In this document: piece by piece, positions 38,150 to 51,600 of the stretch
Numbering within the stretch: the stretch's first letter is position 1
Layout of the letters: every line of letters begins with the position of its first letter
From: Planococcus citri
Lineage: Eukaryota; Arthropoda; Insecta; Hemiptera; Pseudococcidae
NCBI RefSeq assembly: GCF_950023065.1
Contig: NC_088679.1
Span: 45,570,001 to 45,634,000 of the forward strand
Direction: 5' to 3'
DNA length: 64,000 bases
The notes under the pieces: model-generated
Seen by the model: only the letters and a program-made list of their open reading frames with translations
Told to the model about the DNA's origin: nothing
The model's database searches: none
Program-made: the position numbers and the translations under genes

Positions 38150-38880
38150 CAGTGCCGGTTTTAAGGGGGGGATTTGGGTGATAATCCCCCCCCAGAGGCC
38201 AATTTTTTTGGAAAAAATTTTGATACTATAAAGTGGGAATTTTCTAAGAATTTTTGCGCTCTTGTTTCACTGAGATGGATGCCGATTACAAACTGATGTA
38301 CATTTTTTTTCATCTTTTTTGAGAAGACGAAGCCTTTTGTTTTCTTCTCAAGCCCACATCATAGGTATATTCGTACACAATTTACTTTAATAATACTTTG
38401 CAGGCAAATTTAAGTCATTGAGGTCTCCCCTTTTTAAAAATTAAATAAATAAATGACATATTTATTCAGTGGTGTGGCCAGGGAGTGAAGGGGCCATTGT
38501 TCTCCCTTGCGAACGAAAATTTGAAATAAAACTTGAAAAAGTGAACTTTTTTTTTTTTGTTGTTTGGACCCATTTTTTCTAAAAATTTTCGCTCTCGCTT
38601 CGCTCGAGCAGTAATTTTACCTTCATTTTCATAATATAATCACCACACATCACGATAGGTTTCCAGAAACTGACTCCTAATTTCAATTTTTCATGCATAA
38701 AAATCTGGTTTTGCCTCCTCCTTGAGGAAATTCTGACTATTCCACTGTATTTATTTGATTTCTGCTCTCAAAGAAGCTTAATTTTACCCCCCCCCCCTCC
38801 CCCAAAAAAATGAGACGGCAAAATTGTTTGGTTCTGATCCAATTATCCCTCTCCAAGGAAAAATCCTGGCACCGGTACTG
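38150..38880. mobile_element. Middle hAT-type element nested in the outer one (level 2)
   Basis: The ends are CAGTGCCGGTTTTAAGG on the left and, reverse-complemented, CAGTACCGGTGCCAGG on the right. A perfect 8-bp TSD, ATTGATAT, lies at 38142-38149 and 38881-38888. The left end runs into a G/C-homopolymer hairpin region (GGGGGGG ... CCCCCCCC, 38166-38192). Without the inner insertion it is about 442 bp, with no coding capacity. It must have inserted after the outer element was in place, because it interrupts it. Assignment to hAT rests on TSD length and end sequence. Confidence 0.85.
38467..38747. mobile_element. Inner hAT-type MITE nested in the middle element (level 3)
   Basis: This 281-bp element starts CAGTGGTGTGGCCAG and ends, reverse-complemented, CAGTGGAATAGTCAG. 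Its perfect 8-bp TSD, TATTTATT, lies at 38459-38466 and 38748-38755. The CAGTGGYGTRGCCAGG-type end is a common end of hAT elements in animal genomes. It carries the block 38566-38712 with the 20-mer TTCGCTCTCGCTTCGCTCGA, which has a diverged homologue in the outer element at 37825-37970. It has no coding capacity and is the youngest insertion of the nest by position. Confidence 0.83.
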
Positions 38881-39044
38881 ATTGATATTGTATACATCAG
38901 TTACGTTTTATATATGTTGATTAAAAATTGCATTATGGGTGGACATAAATTTTCACACAAACCAAAAAAATTGGGTGGAGGGAGGGGCGGCAAATTTTGT
39001 TCTGCCTAGGGCGGCCTAATGTTAAATCCGGCCCTGAATAATAT

Positions 39045-42000
39045 AAAGTAACACATGTACTTAGCTTATCCTACCTCATTCTTACCAAATAATCTGATAT
39101 GGATTATATCGACTAAACCAAGTCTCAAACAAATTGTGTACTTGTACGTAACGTATCGCACTAATCTCTACACTTAATATACCTTCAAATTTATGAGATA
39201 ACTGCAGATAAGTCTTACGTAGAATCAAATTTAAACCCATACAGATATGTCTTTTTTCGAGCATTACATCAGGAAAATTCCAAGGTTTTGCGATAAGCCA
39301 TTACCATTTCACATTAGCACTCAAAAAACACTATAGTAAAATTACGCTTATATTCCAAAATGCCAACGAGCTGAAGCTCTGAAGCTGAATATCGCACGTA
39401 CAAATGGCATGGGCATATCCTATATACGTATAGGTAGGTAAATGTAGAACATGAATCATTCAAACGGCCGGTCAAATCTATATACCAATATCGAAATGGG
39501 CATATTTTACAATACAATACCGATAAAGACTGAAAAAACACTCTATAGTAGATACATATGTGCACGGATGGAAAAAGAAGGCGCTTATTCATTGTATATT
39601 TTTCAGCTTCAAATATCGACCGTGCTAAGCTAACCCGGTGCACATGAACAAAACATTGAAATTTCGCTAGATATTTGAAACTACGCGCTTCGGCACGTAT
39701 TTCTTACAACATTTTATGCATATACGCATTCGAAGTCGAATATTTTCGAAGAAAAACACGGTCTGGAGCGAATTTTCTCGCTTCGATCAAACTAAATGAA
39801 AAAATATTGCACGACAGAAATTCGTAATGAGATTTCAATTGTACGAACGACGTTGGCCAGAGCCGTAATTCATTTATATGAAGAATAAAGCTCACAATTC
39901 AGATCAATTTAGACGCCGAAATCATTTACGAAAAGCTTTATACCGCTTCCATTTTTACCAAACCGTTCAATTAATGTCGACGACGCCACTTGACGAATAT
40001 TTTACGATGACATCACCGATAAAAAATTCCTCGCGGTGGCATATAAACGTATATAAATGCCTGTATTTACACCCAAGTGCGAGAAAAATTACCCAAATAA
40101 ACCAGTCCAACTACTATATTCGAATTTCAAACCGTAAGATTCTCCCATCTCCATTTTTATTTATTTTTGTCACCTAAGTATTCATCCGTTCAAAAAATAA
40201 AATCATGTTCAAGGTCGTTTCGATTTATCAATCGATTTAATACATGTAAGTAACATGTTAGCACGATCGCATCTTTTCAAAAAACGATATTCACCCTGGT
40301 CTTAATTACGTAATTGAACGAATTAGCGATCTGTTTATTCGGGTAACGAACCATAACCTACGTAATTAGCTGATTAATACTCTGGTTTTTGTCCGCACGG
40401 TGTTTTTTTTTTCAACTCGTTTTACCGCTCGTAACGGAAGAAGTTCAGTTCTAAGGGCATATCAACATCACACACTTTACCGTAGGTACTGGAGTAAAAT
40501 TATCATTTGGCGGGAAACAACTATATTTTTAGATGGATTTTTTATAGAATAGAATTTAAGCTATTGGCAAAAATCTCGACAGGCATAATTTCTTTATACC
40601 TACAAGGATTCTAAGCAGTAGATTCCTGAGAAATCAACTAACATGTGGGCTACCTATATTAATATTTAACGTAACAATTTAAAGATTTGAATTTGAACCA
40701 TGGCTCATGGCTCATTTTATAGGCTCGTTGATTCAGCATGGGATTTTACATCAAAAGCAACCACCTTTATAAAACTGGTTTCGTAGACTTACGCCATAGA
40801 TTGCAAGACTTGGAAATCTGGCGCTGGAAATGACCAATCACTTCATATATTTAGGCAGGTAATCATGTTACCAGTCTGTAGAATGAAACAGTAAAAGTCA
40901 AACTCAGGATGAAACAACGTAATGGAAATGGATACCAATCCTCCTCTTTTCCCTTACATTTAAAATGTATTACAGAAATGGTGTTTGCAGAAAATTTGTA
41001 TTCCGAAATGCTCAATTTGAATTTTTTTTCGTATACCTACCTTTGGCGAAATTTCAAAGTTTCCTAACTAGGCAAATGAAATGAAAAATAAATTACTTTA
41101 AAAAAATGAAAATAAAATTTCAACATAAAAACTTCACCAACACTGCTTTGAATTCTTTAAAATCAAAATTGACAAAAGAAATCAAAAAACGCATAAATCT
41201 GACCTAGCTTAGTAAGATTTTGAAAAACGAATAGGTAGAAAAAAACTTTAAAAACAAAAAAATTGAGAAATGATAAAGTTGATCTTAAACCTCACTTAAC
41301 CTAATCGAACCCAACTCAGGCTAATACAGCAGCTTAATTTTGAAAAACGGAGCGTTTCCCTTCTCCCCATCTAACATGCTTGAAATGACACAATCGAAAA
41401 AATAAAATAAAAAAAGTATAAGTAATTAAAAAACCGGCGGAAAATGAAAAAAAAAAAATTTCGGCACAATTTCAACCTAATCTATGAATAACTTGAAATG
41501 ACACGAATGTGAAAGGGAAAGTAAACATGAGCTGTAAAAAAATATGCTCTCTCTCATAATACTGTATGAATTATCTTCCAGGACTCATTTTTTTGAAATT
41601 GAAGAATTTCAAGTACAGAAAATTCAAATCCTGTAGTACATGAACCCAAAATTGGAGGAAAGCTCCATCAAAACAACGAACTTTTCATAATAATTAAAAA
41701 GTCAAGTGGTATAGGTATGTGGTAATATGCTCTAAATTGAAAGAATATTCTTGTAATGGCATGAAAATTCACATAGAATTTTTCATTCAATTTCTTACTA
41801 CTATAGTCCATAACCCAAAACATTTTTGAGAGATGGTTTAGTACAAGGCATCGTGTTAAACAGATAATAATAAGAGTTCAACTCCTATGAAAAAAATCCG
41901 CTGCAACTCGTATATTATGTCAATGGTACCTAGCTACTTTTTGTGTATGTTTGAAGTTGAACATTAATTTTTCACCATGTTCCACGAAGATCACACACCT

Positions 42001-42179
42001 ACAAAAATGCGGTAATATCGAACTCATCTAAATAAAAAATTCGGCACTTAGGCAACAACTTGCTTAGCTACACCTTTATTTCTTTTTTTCAACCCACAAA
42101 TAAAATATTCAAAACGTCTACATTAATTCGACCAAAGAATTTGAGAAATTAACATAAATATCTGGTGTAAAAAAAAAAT
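39045..42179. other. AT-rich intronic DNA right of the nested hAT cluster
   Basis: Chance frames at 39314-39643 and 39878-40177 have no recognisable domain. 40880-41480 is a run of A-rich degenerate sequence. The small island at 40240-40440 is listed separately. Confidence 0.45.
40240..40440. promoter_or_regulatory. Candidate intronic regulatory island with TAATTACGTAATTG palindrome
   Basis: CTTAATTACGTAATTGAACG and CTACGTAATTAGCTGATTAA give paired homeodomain-type cores within 100 bp of unique, CpG-containing DNA. Low-confidence enhancer candidate. Confidence 0.22.
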
Positions 42180-42253
42180 GAGCCCGAATCGATCGGTGAT
42201 ATCCACGTGGTAATGGTGGGATGCGGCTGTAGAATTGTGAATGAATTTTGCAG

Positions 42254-42442
42254 CACGAAGAACAAAATTTACACCAACTTTTCATCGAAGCTTTCACGCG
42301 AAAATCAATTTCACGAGATTCTTTGGAAATAATTCGCTTTTTCTACGAAATATTCGGCCTATTCGCCGACGAGCCCGGGATAGCGACCATTCTCTTGAGA
42401 TTCGCATCCGACTCCGACACTCCAGCAACGCCAATACAATAA
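42254..42442 (+). CDS. Possible terminal coding exon of an unrecognised nested gene (plus strand)
   Basis: After TTTTGCAG at 42246-42253, a usable 3' splice site, a frame of 62 codons runs HEEQNLHQLFIEAFTRKS... to ...SDTPATPIQ and stops at TAA, followed directly by AATAAAA. The composition is protein-like (amphipathic LFIEAF and EIIRFFYEIFGLF segments, then FADEPGIATILL) and GC is above the flanks. In-frame TGA at 42242-42244 excludes upstream extension without splicing. I recognise no family and no partner exon, and a second plus-strand frame is also open here. The alternative is a conserved non-coding element inside the KLF6/7 intron. Confidence 0.25.
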   Translation, partial: HEEQNLHQLFIEAFTRKSISRDSLEIIRFFYEIFGLFADEPGIATILLRFASDSDTPATPIQ

Positions 42443-42450
42443 AATAAAAC

Positions 42451-44754
42451 TCGATAGGAAAACGTAAAACACTACTTGAATTTTTCTATACCTTATACTA
42501 CATCGAGAGGACTACTTATTTTACAAAATTAAATTTCCCAAACAAGAAAATAAGTATACGACCTTTTTTTCCCCTCCTTCGCCTATGCTAACAAATTATA
42601 TTACCCCAAACAATCACGATGGCGTTGTTTATAATTTTCTACTACGACGATGGATACATCGATACTTCACTTAAGGAAAGGCTGCACAACACAACTGTTG
42701 TGCTTATGGGTAAGGTAAGGTACGTATAAGTGACGTACAACCGGGGTAATTACGTAGACGTTGAACGGCTTAACGCGTGTTCTATCAACGCTCGACATGC
42801 TACTCGAGACCCGGTGATTTGTATCATCGCACAGCCAGAAAATTAATTAAATTGTAATTTTTTTTCACAGAAATGTGTACACTTTATATAAATTACATAA
42901 TACGATAGAGGAAAAAAAAAATTACCGAAATATAATCCGTGAATTTTCACCATTAATCAGAGTTTTTTCCACGCTGCGAGAGCCGCCTAGCTTTCGTGTG
43001 GTTAGTTTTAACAAAATTAAATTCTCTTCTTCGTTTTTTTCACACCTTTTGGTCGGAAAAAACCTTCTCTATTGAGCAGCTAGTTAATTCACACTCCAAT
43101 TACACAAAATACATAGCACACATCACACATGCTAAATGCAACTAGCGACACTTTTACCTACCCATACTCGTATACGAGACAATATTCACTACCCAGTCAT
43201 ATAGGTAGGTGGCGTATATAACACGCAGCACAACTAACCATCTCATTTTACCTGAGCTGAATACAAAATACTAGGTACGCTCTTACTACACTACCTACGA
43301 TACATGGTAATTGTAAAAATTACGAAAATTCCACCTTGCCGACCTAATATATCCATTTCTTATAAGTTTTGAATACGAGCCTGGTTCACTAGCCTGATCA
43401 AGCGGACAAAAGTCATCTTTCAAAAACGTGTGCGTGTATTGCATTTTTCATTTACTCATTTTGTAACATTGAAAATTCATTAAACGTATTTTTGTTTTCT
43501 TTACGAATTAGCATTCTGTTACGAGCCCATAAAGGAAACTGCATACAAATTCGTTCGTTAAATAAATTCTTCGGCGAGCCAGGCCACAGTGGTGTAGTTT
43601 TACAAAATTTCTACAACACAAACAATATTTTCATTTATGTAAAACGAATAGTAGGTATATAGAAATAGGCACAGGAATTATATACGATACCTACACCATA
43701 AACGCGTCGACTTTTTGATAATTAACGCAACATTCAGAGCAATGAGATTCTCGAGTGTTTAGCATGTTTTACTGTATGACCATTGTTTGAATTTCAAAAC
43801 AAATACCTATTGTGTGTGCCACGAAATAACAGAAATTCGTCGAATTTGTGTCATTAAAAACAACAACAATAATAATAATAATAATAATAACATGACGACG
43901 AGGAAAAAATGTACTCCATCATTGCGTAATTAAAATCAGGTTAACGAAAAAGTCAACTTCTTCACTATTTAAAAGCAGATTTATACTACATATATGTACT
44001 TAAATACCTACCTACACAAAGATAAATATGCAATTGCTCAAAGAAGGAAAATATCTATCGAATTAGTACTCGGACCAAACCCTATTTTATTAATGACAAA
44101 TCCAACTATTTTTGTGATTTTAATCGTATTTTGCATAGCTATTTTATCTTTACGTAATGAGCTTATGTTAATTCAAGAGGTTAGATTTATTGAAACGAAT
44201 GTAAAACGAATCGTTGGATTATTGTAAATACATATGTACTTATAACAATTTGGGTCATTATTTGGATTGCAACATGAGAAAAATACTATCTAGGTAGGTA
44301 AGCATCATCAATACTTCGATATCATATCACGTAAATTCTCAATCACTAAAATAATTTTCAAGTGGTCTACAAAAGTAATTTTCGAAGCACGAAAGCCTGT
44401 ATATTAACGCTTAATAAGTAGCATGAGAATTTCATTGCTCAAAGTGCATACAAGTTCTGTGGAATAATTTCCTAAATTCACTGCAAAATACGTTTAAGAG
44501 ACCATAGAAAAAAACAGACCAATTTTTTTTCTTAAAGTTCTACATTTTAATAGGTATTTTTACAGTACAAAATGCCTCAGCTTTATGTACACACTAGAAT
44601 CAAAATAAAATTTTAAAAAACCACAATTCAAACATAATTTTGAAGAAAAATCAAATTAAACCGAAATTACATCCCCAAAATGGTCGAACAGTTTCAAAAT
44701 TCGATTTCATATGGTTAACAAATTATTTTCGTGGACTATAATTAAATAAATTGC
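42451..44754. other. Intronic DNA, no gene recognised
   Basis: GCACAACACAACTGTTGTGC at 42685-42704 is a near-perfect palindrome. 43360-43620 is unique and moderately CpG-rich. The (AAT)n run is listed separately. Short plus-strand frames show no domain. Confidence 0.45.
43867..43890 (+). repeat. (AAT)n microsatellite
   Basis: About eight uninterrupted AAT units, preceded by CAACAACA and followed by AACATGACGACGAGG. Confidence 0.9.
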
Positions 44755-45640
44755 AAACGTTTTTTAATAATGTAAATGTGCCAAACCAGTGCATTTTTTC
44801 CAAATTTGGAAAAAATTTATTAATATTCGCTCACAAGAGTAAATTTAGCAATACTTTATCCAAGTCACCAAATTTACTTTGGCGAAGTATAAAAAATGCA
44901 AAACTTTTTTTTTGTAACGTACATGAGTCAATCTAGTTCATTTTTCAAGGATCTATTTAACAAAACGTGAATTCAAGCCACATACCTACCTAGTACCTAC
45001 ATCATTGGGCTATAATCTTGGTGGAGTAAAAAAACACATTTTTTTTCAACGTATAGGTAAAGTAAATGTATCAAAAGGTCGATTTTTTTTAGCAAGGAAA
45101 AACTCGCAGAAATGTTTTTTTATAACGTTAATGTGCCAAATCGATCCATTTCTAGACATGACTAGATTAATTGTTTTGCAATGTAAAAGTGTTAATGTGC
45201 TCGATCTCCTCAGATGTATTCACCAAAAGTCGATTTTAGGTGGTTAGATTTGTTGGAATGGATAGCAAAATCTTCTATTTTTTGTAATGTAAATGTACAG
45301 AACCGGACAATTTTTCAGGACTAGCTTACTCAACAAAATTCAATTTCATGCGATTAAATTAAATATGTGCCAATGGGTTGACCTTTTCAAATCGAATATT
45401 GAACAAAATCTGATTTTATACGACTAGGTAACTTTCTGTCAATCGAGCTCAAAAAATGCAAAAACTTTTTTTTTTGGTAATGTAAACGTGCCAGACTACT
45501 CAGCTGATATTTGAAGGACTTATTTTATAAAATAAATAATAATTCATAGAACTGAATTAGTTCAAACAGAATACGAAGAAGGAGCACAATTTTTTTTGCA
45601 ATGTAAACGTGCCAAACTAGTCATTTTTTTAACTACACAA
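44755..45640 (+). repeat. Degenerate long-period array with TTTTTTGTAATGTAAACGTGCCAAAC core
   Basis: The core (T run, then GTAATGTAAAYGTGCCA) recurs at about 44760, 44906, 45116, 45277, 45467 and 45592, with weaker copies near 45040 and 45180. Between cores are related stretches with TTTCAAGGACTA and ACAAAA.TCGATTTTATACGA. Spacing of 125-210 bp shows indels and loss of units. The small plus-strand frames at 44751-44936 and 45005-45247 are translations of the array. Confidence 0.75.
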
Positions 45641-48600
45641 AACAAAACTCGATTTTATACGACATTAATTAATTGTTCTGAATTCTAATGGATAACAAAA
45701 AATCTCTGAACTATTTCTATGATGCGTAAGCAGATATGCATCAAAATGATTAATTATTTCAGGATGCACAAAAATACTCAGCAATAGATTAGGTAAATAA
45801 AACTGAATTAATTCTGGTGCACCGCATGAAAATCACAGGATTTTTTCGCCGATATTCCATGGTTTAAATTCGAATTGGCAAAATTTTTACACAACCCCAA
45901 AAAATCACAATTTGTTTTATTATTGTTTGAGGCTGGTGCTTTAAAATAAACCTTTACTTGAGGTAGTATTACGTTAAGATAACAATTCGTGTTTTCCGTA
46001 AAAATTGAACACTACTGCGAAGTGCCTTTAAGGCATCCTTAATAGTGAAGTTTTGTTTTAAAAATATGCACCAGTCTGGGTCATTCAATGTAATTTTAAC
46101 GGGGAATAGGTATACATAGGTATTTTAATATGAGAAGATCTTTCACTATAAAGGATAGTGTTCCAAAATTTAAAATACAAATAGCATTTCAAAAATACCA
46201 ACATTGATAGAAAAATCTCAAGCATTATTAGGTACCTACTTCTATCCTTTTGCATCCATACAGACTTGGCAATCATCTTAAAAATGTAATCATTAATGTA
46301 ATCTTCGAGTAGATGGGTATGTACGTATGTACATATTTTGTAGTTCTGAAGAAGGTATTAGAATGATACACAACTAGACAAAAATTCACGCTATCCCAAG
46401 ATTATAATCTGCAGATATACCATGAAAGATACGAATACGACAAAAAAAGTAAAAATCAATTTAGAGACTTCTAAAATACCTACTTACCCTTTGTAAGCGT
46501 TATTTAAAAGGCTTGAGTCAGTCAAAAAGAATTGAATAACTTTTCAATACATCATTTTCATCACAATCACGCGAAAAAATACCATTTTCCATTCTTTTCC
46601 CTACTTGATATTAAAAATTCAATAAATATGATTTTTTTCTACATTGTAAACTGGAGACTCAGTCAACAGTATTTTCTGAAATGATTTATTCGTTCTTATT
46701 TCCTTTTCATTTCAATCAACTTATGGTAATGCGCTTGAGCTGTAATTTATAGCTTCGAGTTATTGCATAAAATTATGACCTGTTTGATAGGAATCGATCA
46801 ATTACTTTTTTTTCTGTCGCTAGGTTAATATGCCAATAAAAGGTAAAAAATACATGCGCATAATATCGTATGTGCATGACTTTTCGTAATTTTGCAACAA
46901 ATGAAACTTTTTTTTTATCACGTTTCCATTAAAGTACGCACAAATGAACCTGAAAATATTATTTTAAAACAAACCTATCAGCAAAGATAGAATACTAAGT
47001 AGAATTTTTATAATAAGATAATAAATGATATGATAAAAAAAATAATGTTACGTATGGTACTACCTATATGAATACCTACATAATTATGCATTTTAGATTA
47101 TTACAAGAAAAAATAATATACTTAGGTAGGTACTGCCAGACAGCTAGACTGAATGATTATGATTTAGGGTATTAATATTCGACGAAAAACCTAGGCTATA
47201 CACCTATTTATGTTTTTGATTCTATTTGTTAATCTTTTTTTATACAAAATGTTAACCAGACAATTAGGTAATTAAATTAGAAATAAGATGAAGAATATTT
47301 CGCAAATTTGTATAGAAATTTTTATTAGAAACACAAAACGAGGATAAACCAATATGCAAAATAATTGCTAGGATAAAATAAAGGTAGCCAGCTGGCCACT
47401 ATTGAGAATTGGCTGATACAAACAAGACTCGAGTTACTCGTACCATGCAACGAGACGTCAAATATTTTTGGAGCCTTTCTAAATGTAATAAATTAATATG
47501 TACTTAAATGAGTACGTACGACAACCTGTTGCTCGCAAGTCTCGTCGACTTTTATCGTTAACGTAATGTATAATATTTTATTATTAATAACGCGTTCACG
47601 CCAACTAGTTGGAGTGAGGAAAAAAGTTAGCCAACTTTTACTATCATTTATTATTAAAACAACTCTACAGGTGCGCCACTTTATTAAAATACTCTCCATT
47701 GTTTCATATTATTGTTGTCTCTCTTATATTAACGCTTACAGTACGATAAAGATAGACCCCCCTGTACCACATACCTTACCCCATACAACCAACACTTATG
47801 ATAGTTCAAAATATTTCAAATAGGTAACATGATTTATTCGCGAAACACGTTATTCTTCCCCAAATACCTGTAAATTCTTACACGATTAAGACCCATTGCA
47901 GAGGAAGTCATCGATTTTTGTTATTTTTATTATTATTTATACGTTTCCCCCTTCATCGTCGGAGTTTTCGAAACCACAACAGCGAAAATTTTGATTTATA
48001 CGAGTCTGTAGAAACATAATAATTTGAAAAATTCTTAGCAACACAAAATTTGGATCATCTCCTTTTTCTTTATTTTATGTCGAAGTATACTTTACTGCAA
48101 CATTTTATACATTTAAATTTGTTTAAAAGTCTTCAGCTAAGTAGTAAGTAAGTATACAATACATGCAAAATCACAGATATTTTTTAAAAGCATTTCGCAC
48201 GAATAAAAAAAGCATAATATGCTAGTACACATACCAAAAATATAAAACATAATTTTTAAGAATTTACATCAAATTTTCGTAGGCATAGGTATATGTACAC
48301 ATTATATGAAACGAAAACAGAGCAAAAAAAATGTGGCAATATTTTACGCACAAGGCAACCAAAGTAAATTACGTTTTTCTGCTTTAGTTGTTATATTCGC
48401 GAGGCTTTTACCGCTAACAGGTTGAATATATTGTCTAGTATGGTAAAAAAGGGCAAATAAATTCTCACATTACCTTTAATAACGGAAAAAAAAATTAAAA
48501 GAGCGCGAAAAACAGAACCCATCAGAAATTTTACGCACCTACTTTCTAGTACATAAAACGTAAAAAAATTCTCCAGCTTTCGCAGGCTTTACCTTGATAA

Positions 48601-51600
48601 ATAAAATGAGAATGTACATCTAGGTGTTTCTATTACGTCCGAAAAAGATGGCTGGAATTTGAGAGAAAAATTTTCCAACCAAAGTACATTTTTTCGGTAG
48701 AAGAAAATTAGAAATTTCTCTCAAAGCAGACAGCAGTAATGTTTAAAATTGTTATAATGAAATAATTTTTCAAAAACGAGACGAAACGAGAATTTAGGAG
48801 ATGAGTTGAAGCAAAGATTATATCAAATTTTCTGTCTAGGAAAATTCCATTTGCTTTGGAAAAACGGCAAAAAATTCAAGCGTACAAATAAATTCAAGTT
48901 TCGAAAAGAATTATGGTATTTTATAAAATTTGTGTACGTGTTTTTTCAATTTAGCTTGAAAAGACTAAGTAATTTGAAAACATTATGAAAAAATGTGTAG
49001 GCACTTTTGTTACTATACCTAATCCAAATTAAGTAGAAGGAGCAGAATTGGATATAAAAAAATTGGTTGAAAAAAATTATTTAAACGTGGATGTACCTAT
49101 TTTTGGGAAAAGGTGGAGAGGGGTAATTTTTTTTTTAATGTCCTCCCTAATGAATTCCTAGGAAATTTAGGTAAAATAGAAGAAAATATCATTTCAAGTT
49201 TTAAAGAATAAAAAAACATTTTTCTAATGTCAACTCTCCTAATTTCAGACACTTTTTTGATGTTTTTCAAAAATTGCTTCAAAGCAAGCAATTCAACGGA
49301 ATGCCCGTCATTATATTCTCATAGAATACCATCAGGAAAACCAATTTTCAGTATCAAGTACATAGTAAATTTTGAGCAATTTTGTTTATTTTGTGCGAAT
49401 CAGAAAATGTCTGAAGTAATAAGAACGGAGACTTCGATTTTTACAGTTTTTCAGTTTTATCTAGCAAAAGTTAAATATGTACATAGTAAAACGAACGGAA
49501 TATTTTTTTCCTCTGATCGAGGGTTACTTTGTGATAATTTAGGACCAGTTTTTTGTTATTGAAATATTTTTTCAAGTTCTGTAGATAACTTTTTCACTAG
49601 ATTTTAATGTGTGACATTTAACACAAAAAATGTAGATAAGTTTAAAGGATACCTATCTGAATCAATTTTGCAAAACTGCCGAAAAATTCGAGTAAGGTAA
49701 TTTACAATTTTATACAACAAAATCGTAAAAGAATTGATAAAACCATGAGTAGGTAATATGTATTTTGCAGAATTTTTTTTATATTCCAACAAAAATCTAC
49801 AATCTAGAACTACATAGCAATCATCCAAATCTGAAAATAACTGAAAAAAAGGAAGCTCCAGCTAATAGTACAAAAGGCAAAAGTAATATGTACAACATTC
49901 ATTCTATAACAAATAAGTTGAAAAAATAACATTTTAGACTGTACGACTACGTATATAATGGAATGGACAAAGAATACGATATCATTTCCGAAACAATATA
50001 TGTACGAGTGTGTAACTGTGTACGTACGAGTATTTATTATCGCCACAAATGTTTTTACGTTATGCCAAAATATCCTACAATCATGATTTGATTGTTGGAG
50101 TTTTTAAAAATTGGTTTTTTTCTGATAAAATATCAGTAAACCTTCGACACTCAGATAAGGTTATCGCAATACACTGTTTTTATCAAATTTGTAGAAAAGT
50201 TCCTAAGGTACCTAATTATCTAATTTAACATACGATTTTCAAGTTGGTATTTGGGTATTTGTATTACCACTACGTGAAACACGTTTTCCATTATTATTCA
50301 TTTCACATATGGTTCGTTGGAAGAAAATAGAATCACTTCATTCAAATGTTTTACTTCAAAGATGCAGAAACTAATAGTGTAATTTTTTAGGCAATTGCTC
50401 GTATTATTAACAATTGACTAGGTAGTGAGAAGAACAACTGCAACAAACAAAACTTCTAAAAAAAAAAAAAAATGTAAAAGAAAAATTGAACTCTCGTCGG
50501 TTTACAATTTTTTCCATCGTACTTGCAGCTTATTACAAGGGAACTACATACATATACCTTGAAGTATCTAAGTAGCTCCAATTTCAATAAAATAATATAG
50601 ATCTAGATACGTTTGAAAAGATCTTCTGTCAAAAATTAACTTTCAATGGCACCGCAACTTCTTTATTAGAAATAGAGTTGTTTTTGGAGCAAAATCTACC
50701 TTTCTAGAAAAATTGAAAATAATTTACTACTGATCTAATATCGACCTAAAAAAAATTAAATTAGGAAAATTTTGAAAATACAGAAATGAAATGTATTTTC
50801 AATTTTTGGAATTTGAACTTTTCCAAATTAAATGACCACATGAGTACGGATTGCGACTGGAATCCAAAGAATAAAAAATGATAGTTTTTGTTTGGCTGAG
50901 AACCTTTTTTTTGAATTTTTATGAAAACTTTCATACTTTCAGATTATAACAAAAAGTTATATGTACCTAGACCTACATATAAAAAATTATTAAAATGAAA
51001 ATTTAAACTGAAGAACCTGGAAAAATATTAATTGAAGCTAATTACACTCTAAATTCCCAGCAGCTGTAATGAATTTTTTCGTTGCTAAAAAAATTTTTAA
51101 AAAGGCAATGACGAATTGATTTTCTTGATAGAAATGATAGAACCCTCTCACTGGACAAAACCCAGATAAACTTTGTTCGATGTTACATCGGAATCTTATT
51201 TTCATCAATTTTGTTGAAAATTTATTCAAATTAGGAGTAGGATATTCAAAAATATTATAAATTCTGATGGAAAAAATTTTCTTTAGAAGAATTATTCATG
51301 ATTTTTGAGTAATTTTGGACAGTTGAAATTTTGGTCTGACTCGGAGGCTTTGGAGCACGCTCTCGATCTCTGATTATTTCAAAAACTAGATTCTCTCTCG
51401 CAGCTTTCATTTCATGTAAATATTTTAACAAAAAACTGAAAACAGTAGAGATATTTGAACCGAGAACTCCTGGAATTACTCCGACATTATTTTTGAAACT
51501 TAACGACGAGTATCTTTGAAAAAAGACACGAGGGGCTCCTTTCCTAATCACCAAATCATTCGACCAGGTAAAGAACAAAGATACCTTTTCAGCTACCACC

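Larger units (their letters stand above)
37637..39036. mobile_element. Outer hAT-type non-autonomous DNA transposon (level 1 of a three-level nest)
   Basis: The left end reads CAGGGCCGTATTTACG; the right end, reverse-complemented, reads CAGGGCCGGATTTAAC. Both continue into related CTAGGGCGGC / GCGGCAAATTTT blocks. The element is flanked by a perfect 8-bp target-site duplication, AATAATAT, at 37629-37636 and 39037-39044. An 8-bp TSD with CAG...CTG ends is the hallmark of the hAT superfamily. Removing the element nested inside it and that element's second TSD copy leaves about 661 bp, with no transposase frame, so it is a non-autonomous derivative. Short frames across its ends (37593-37778 and 38824-39009) are translations of repeat DNA, not genes. 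Confidence 0.9.

Noticed and set aside
41280..41330. Insect telomere-like CCTAA words (CTTAACCTAATCGAACCC)
   Set aside because: Only single irregular occurrences, not a TTAGG/CCTAA array.
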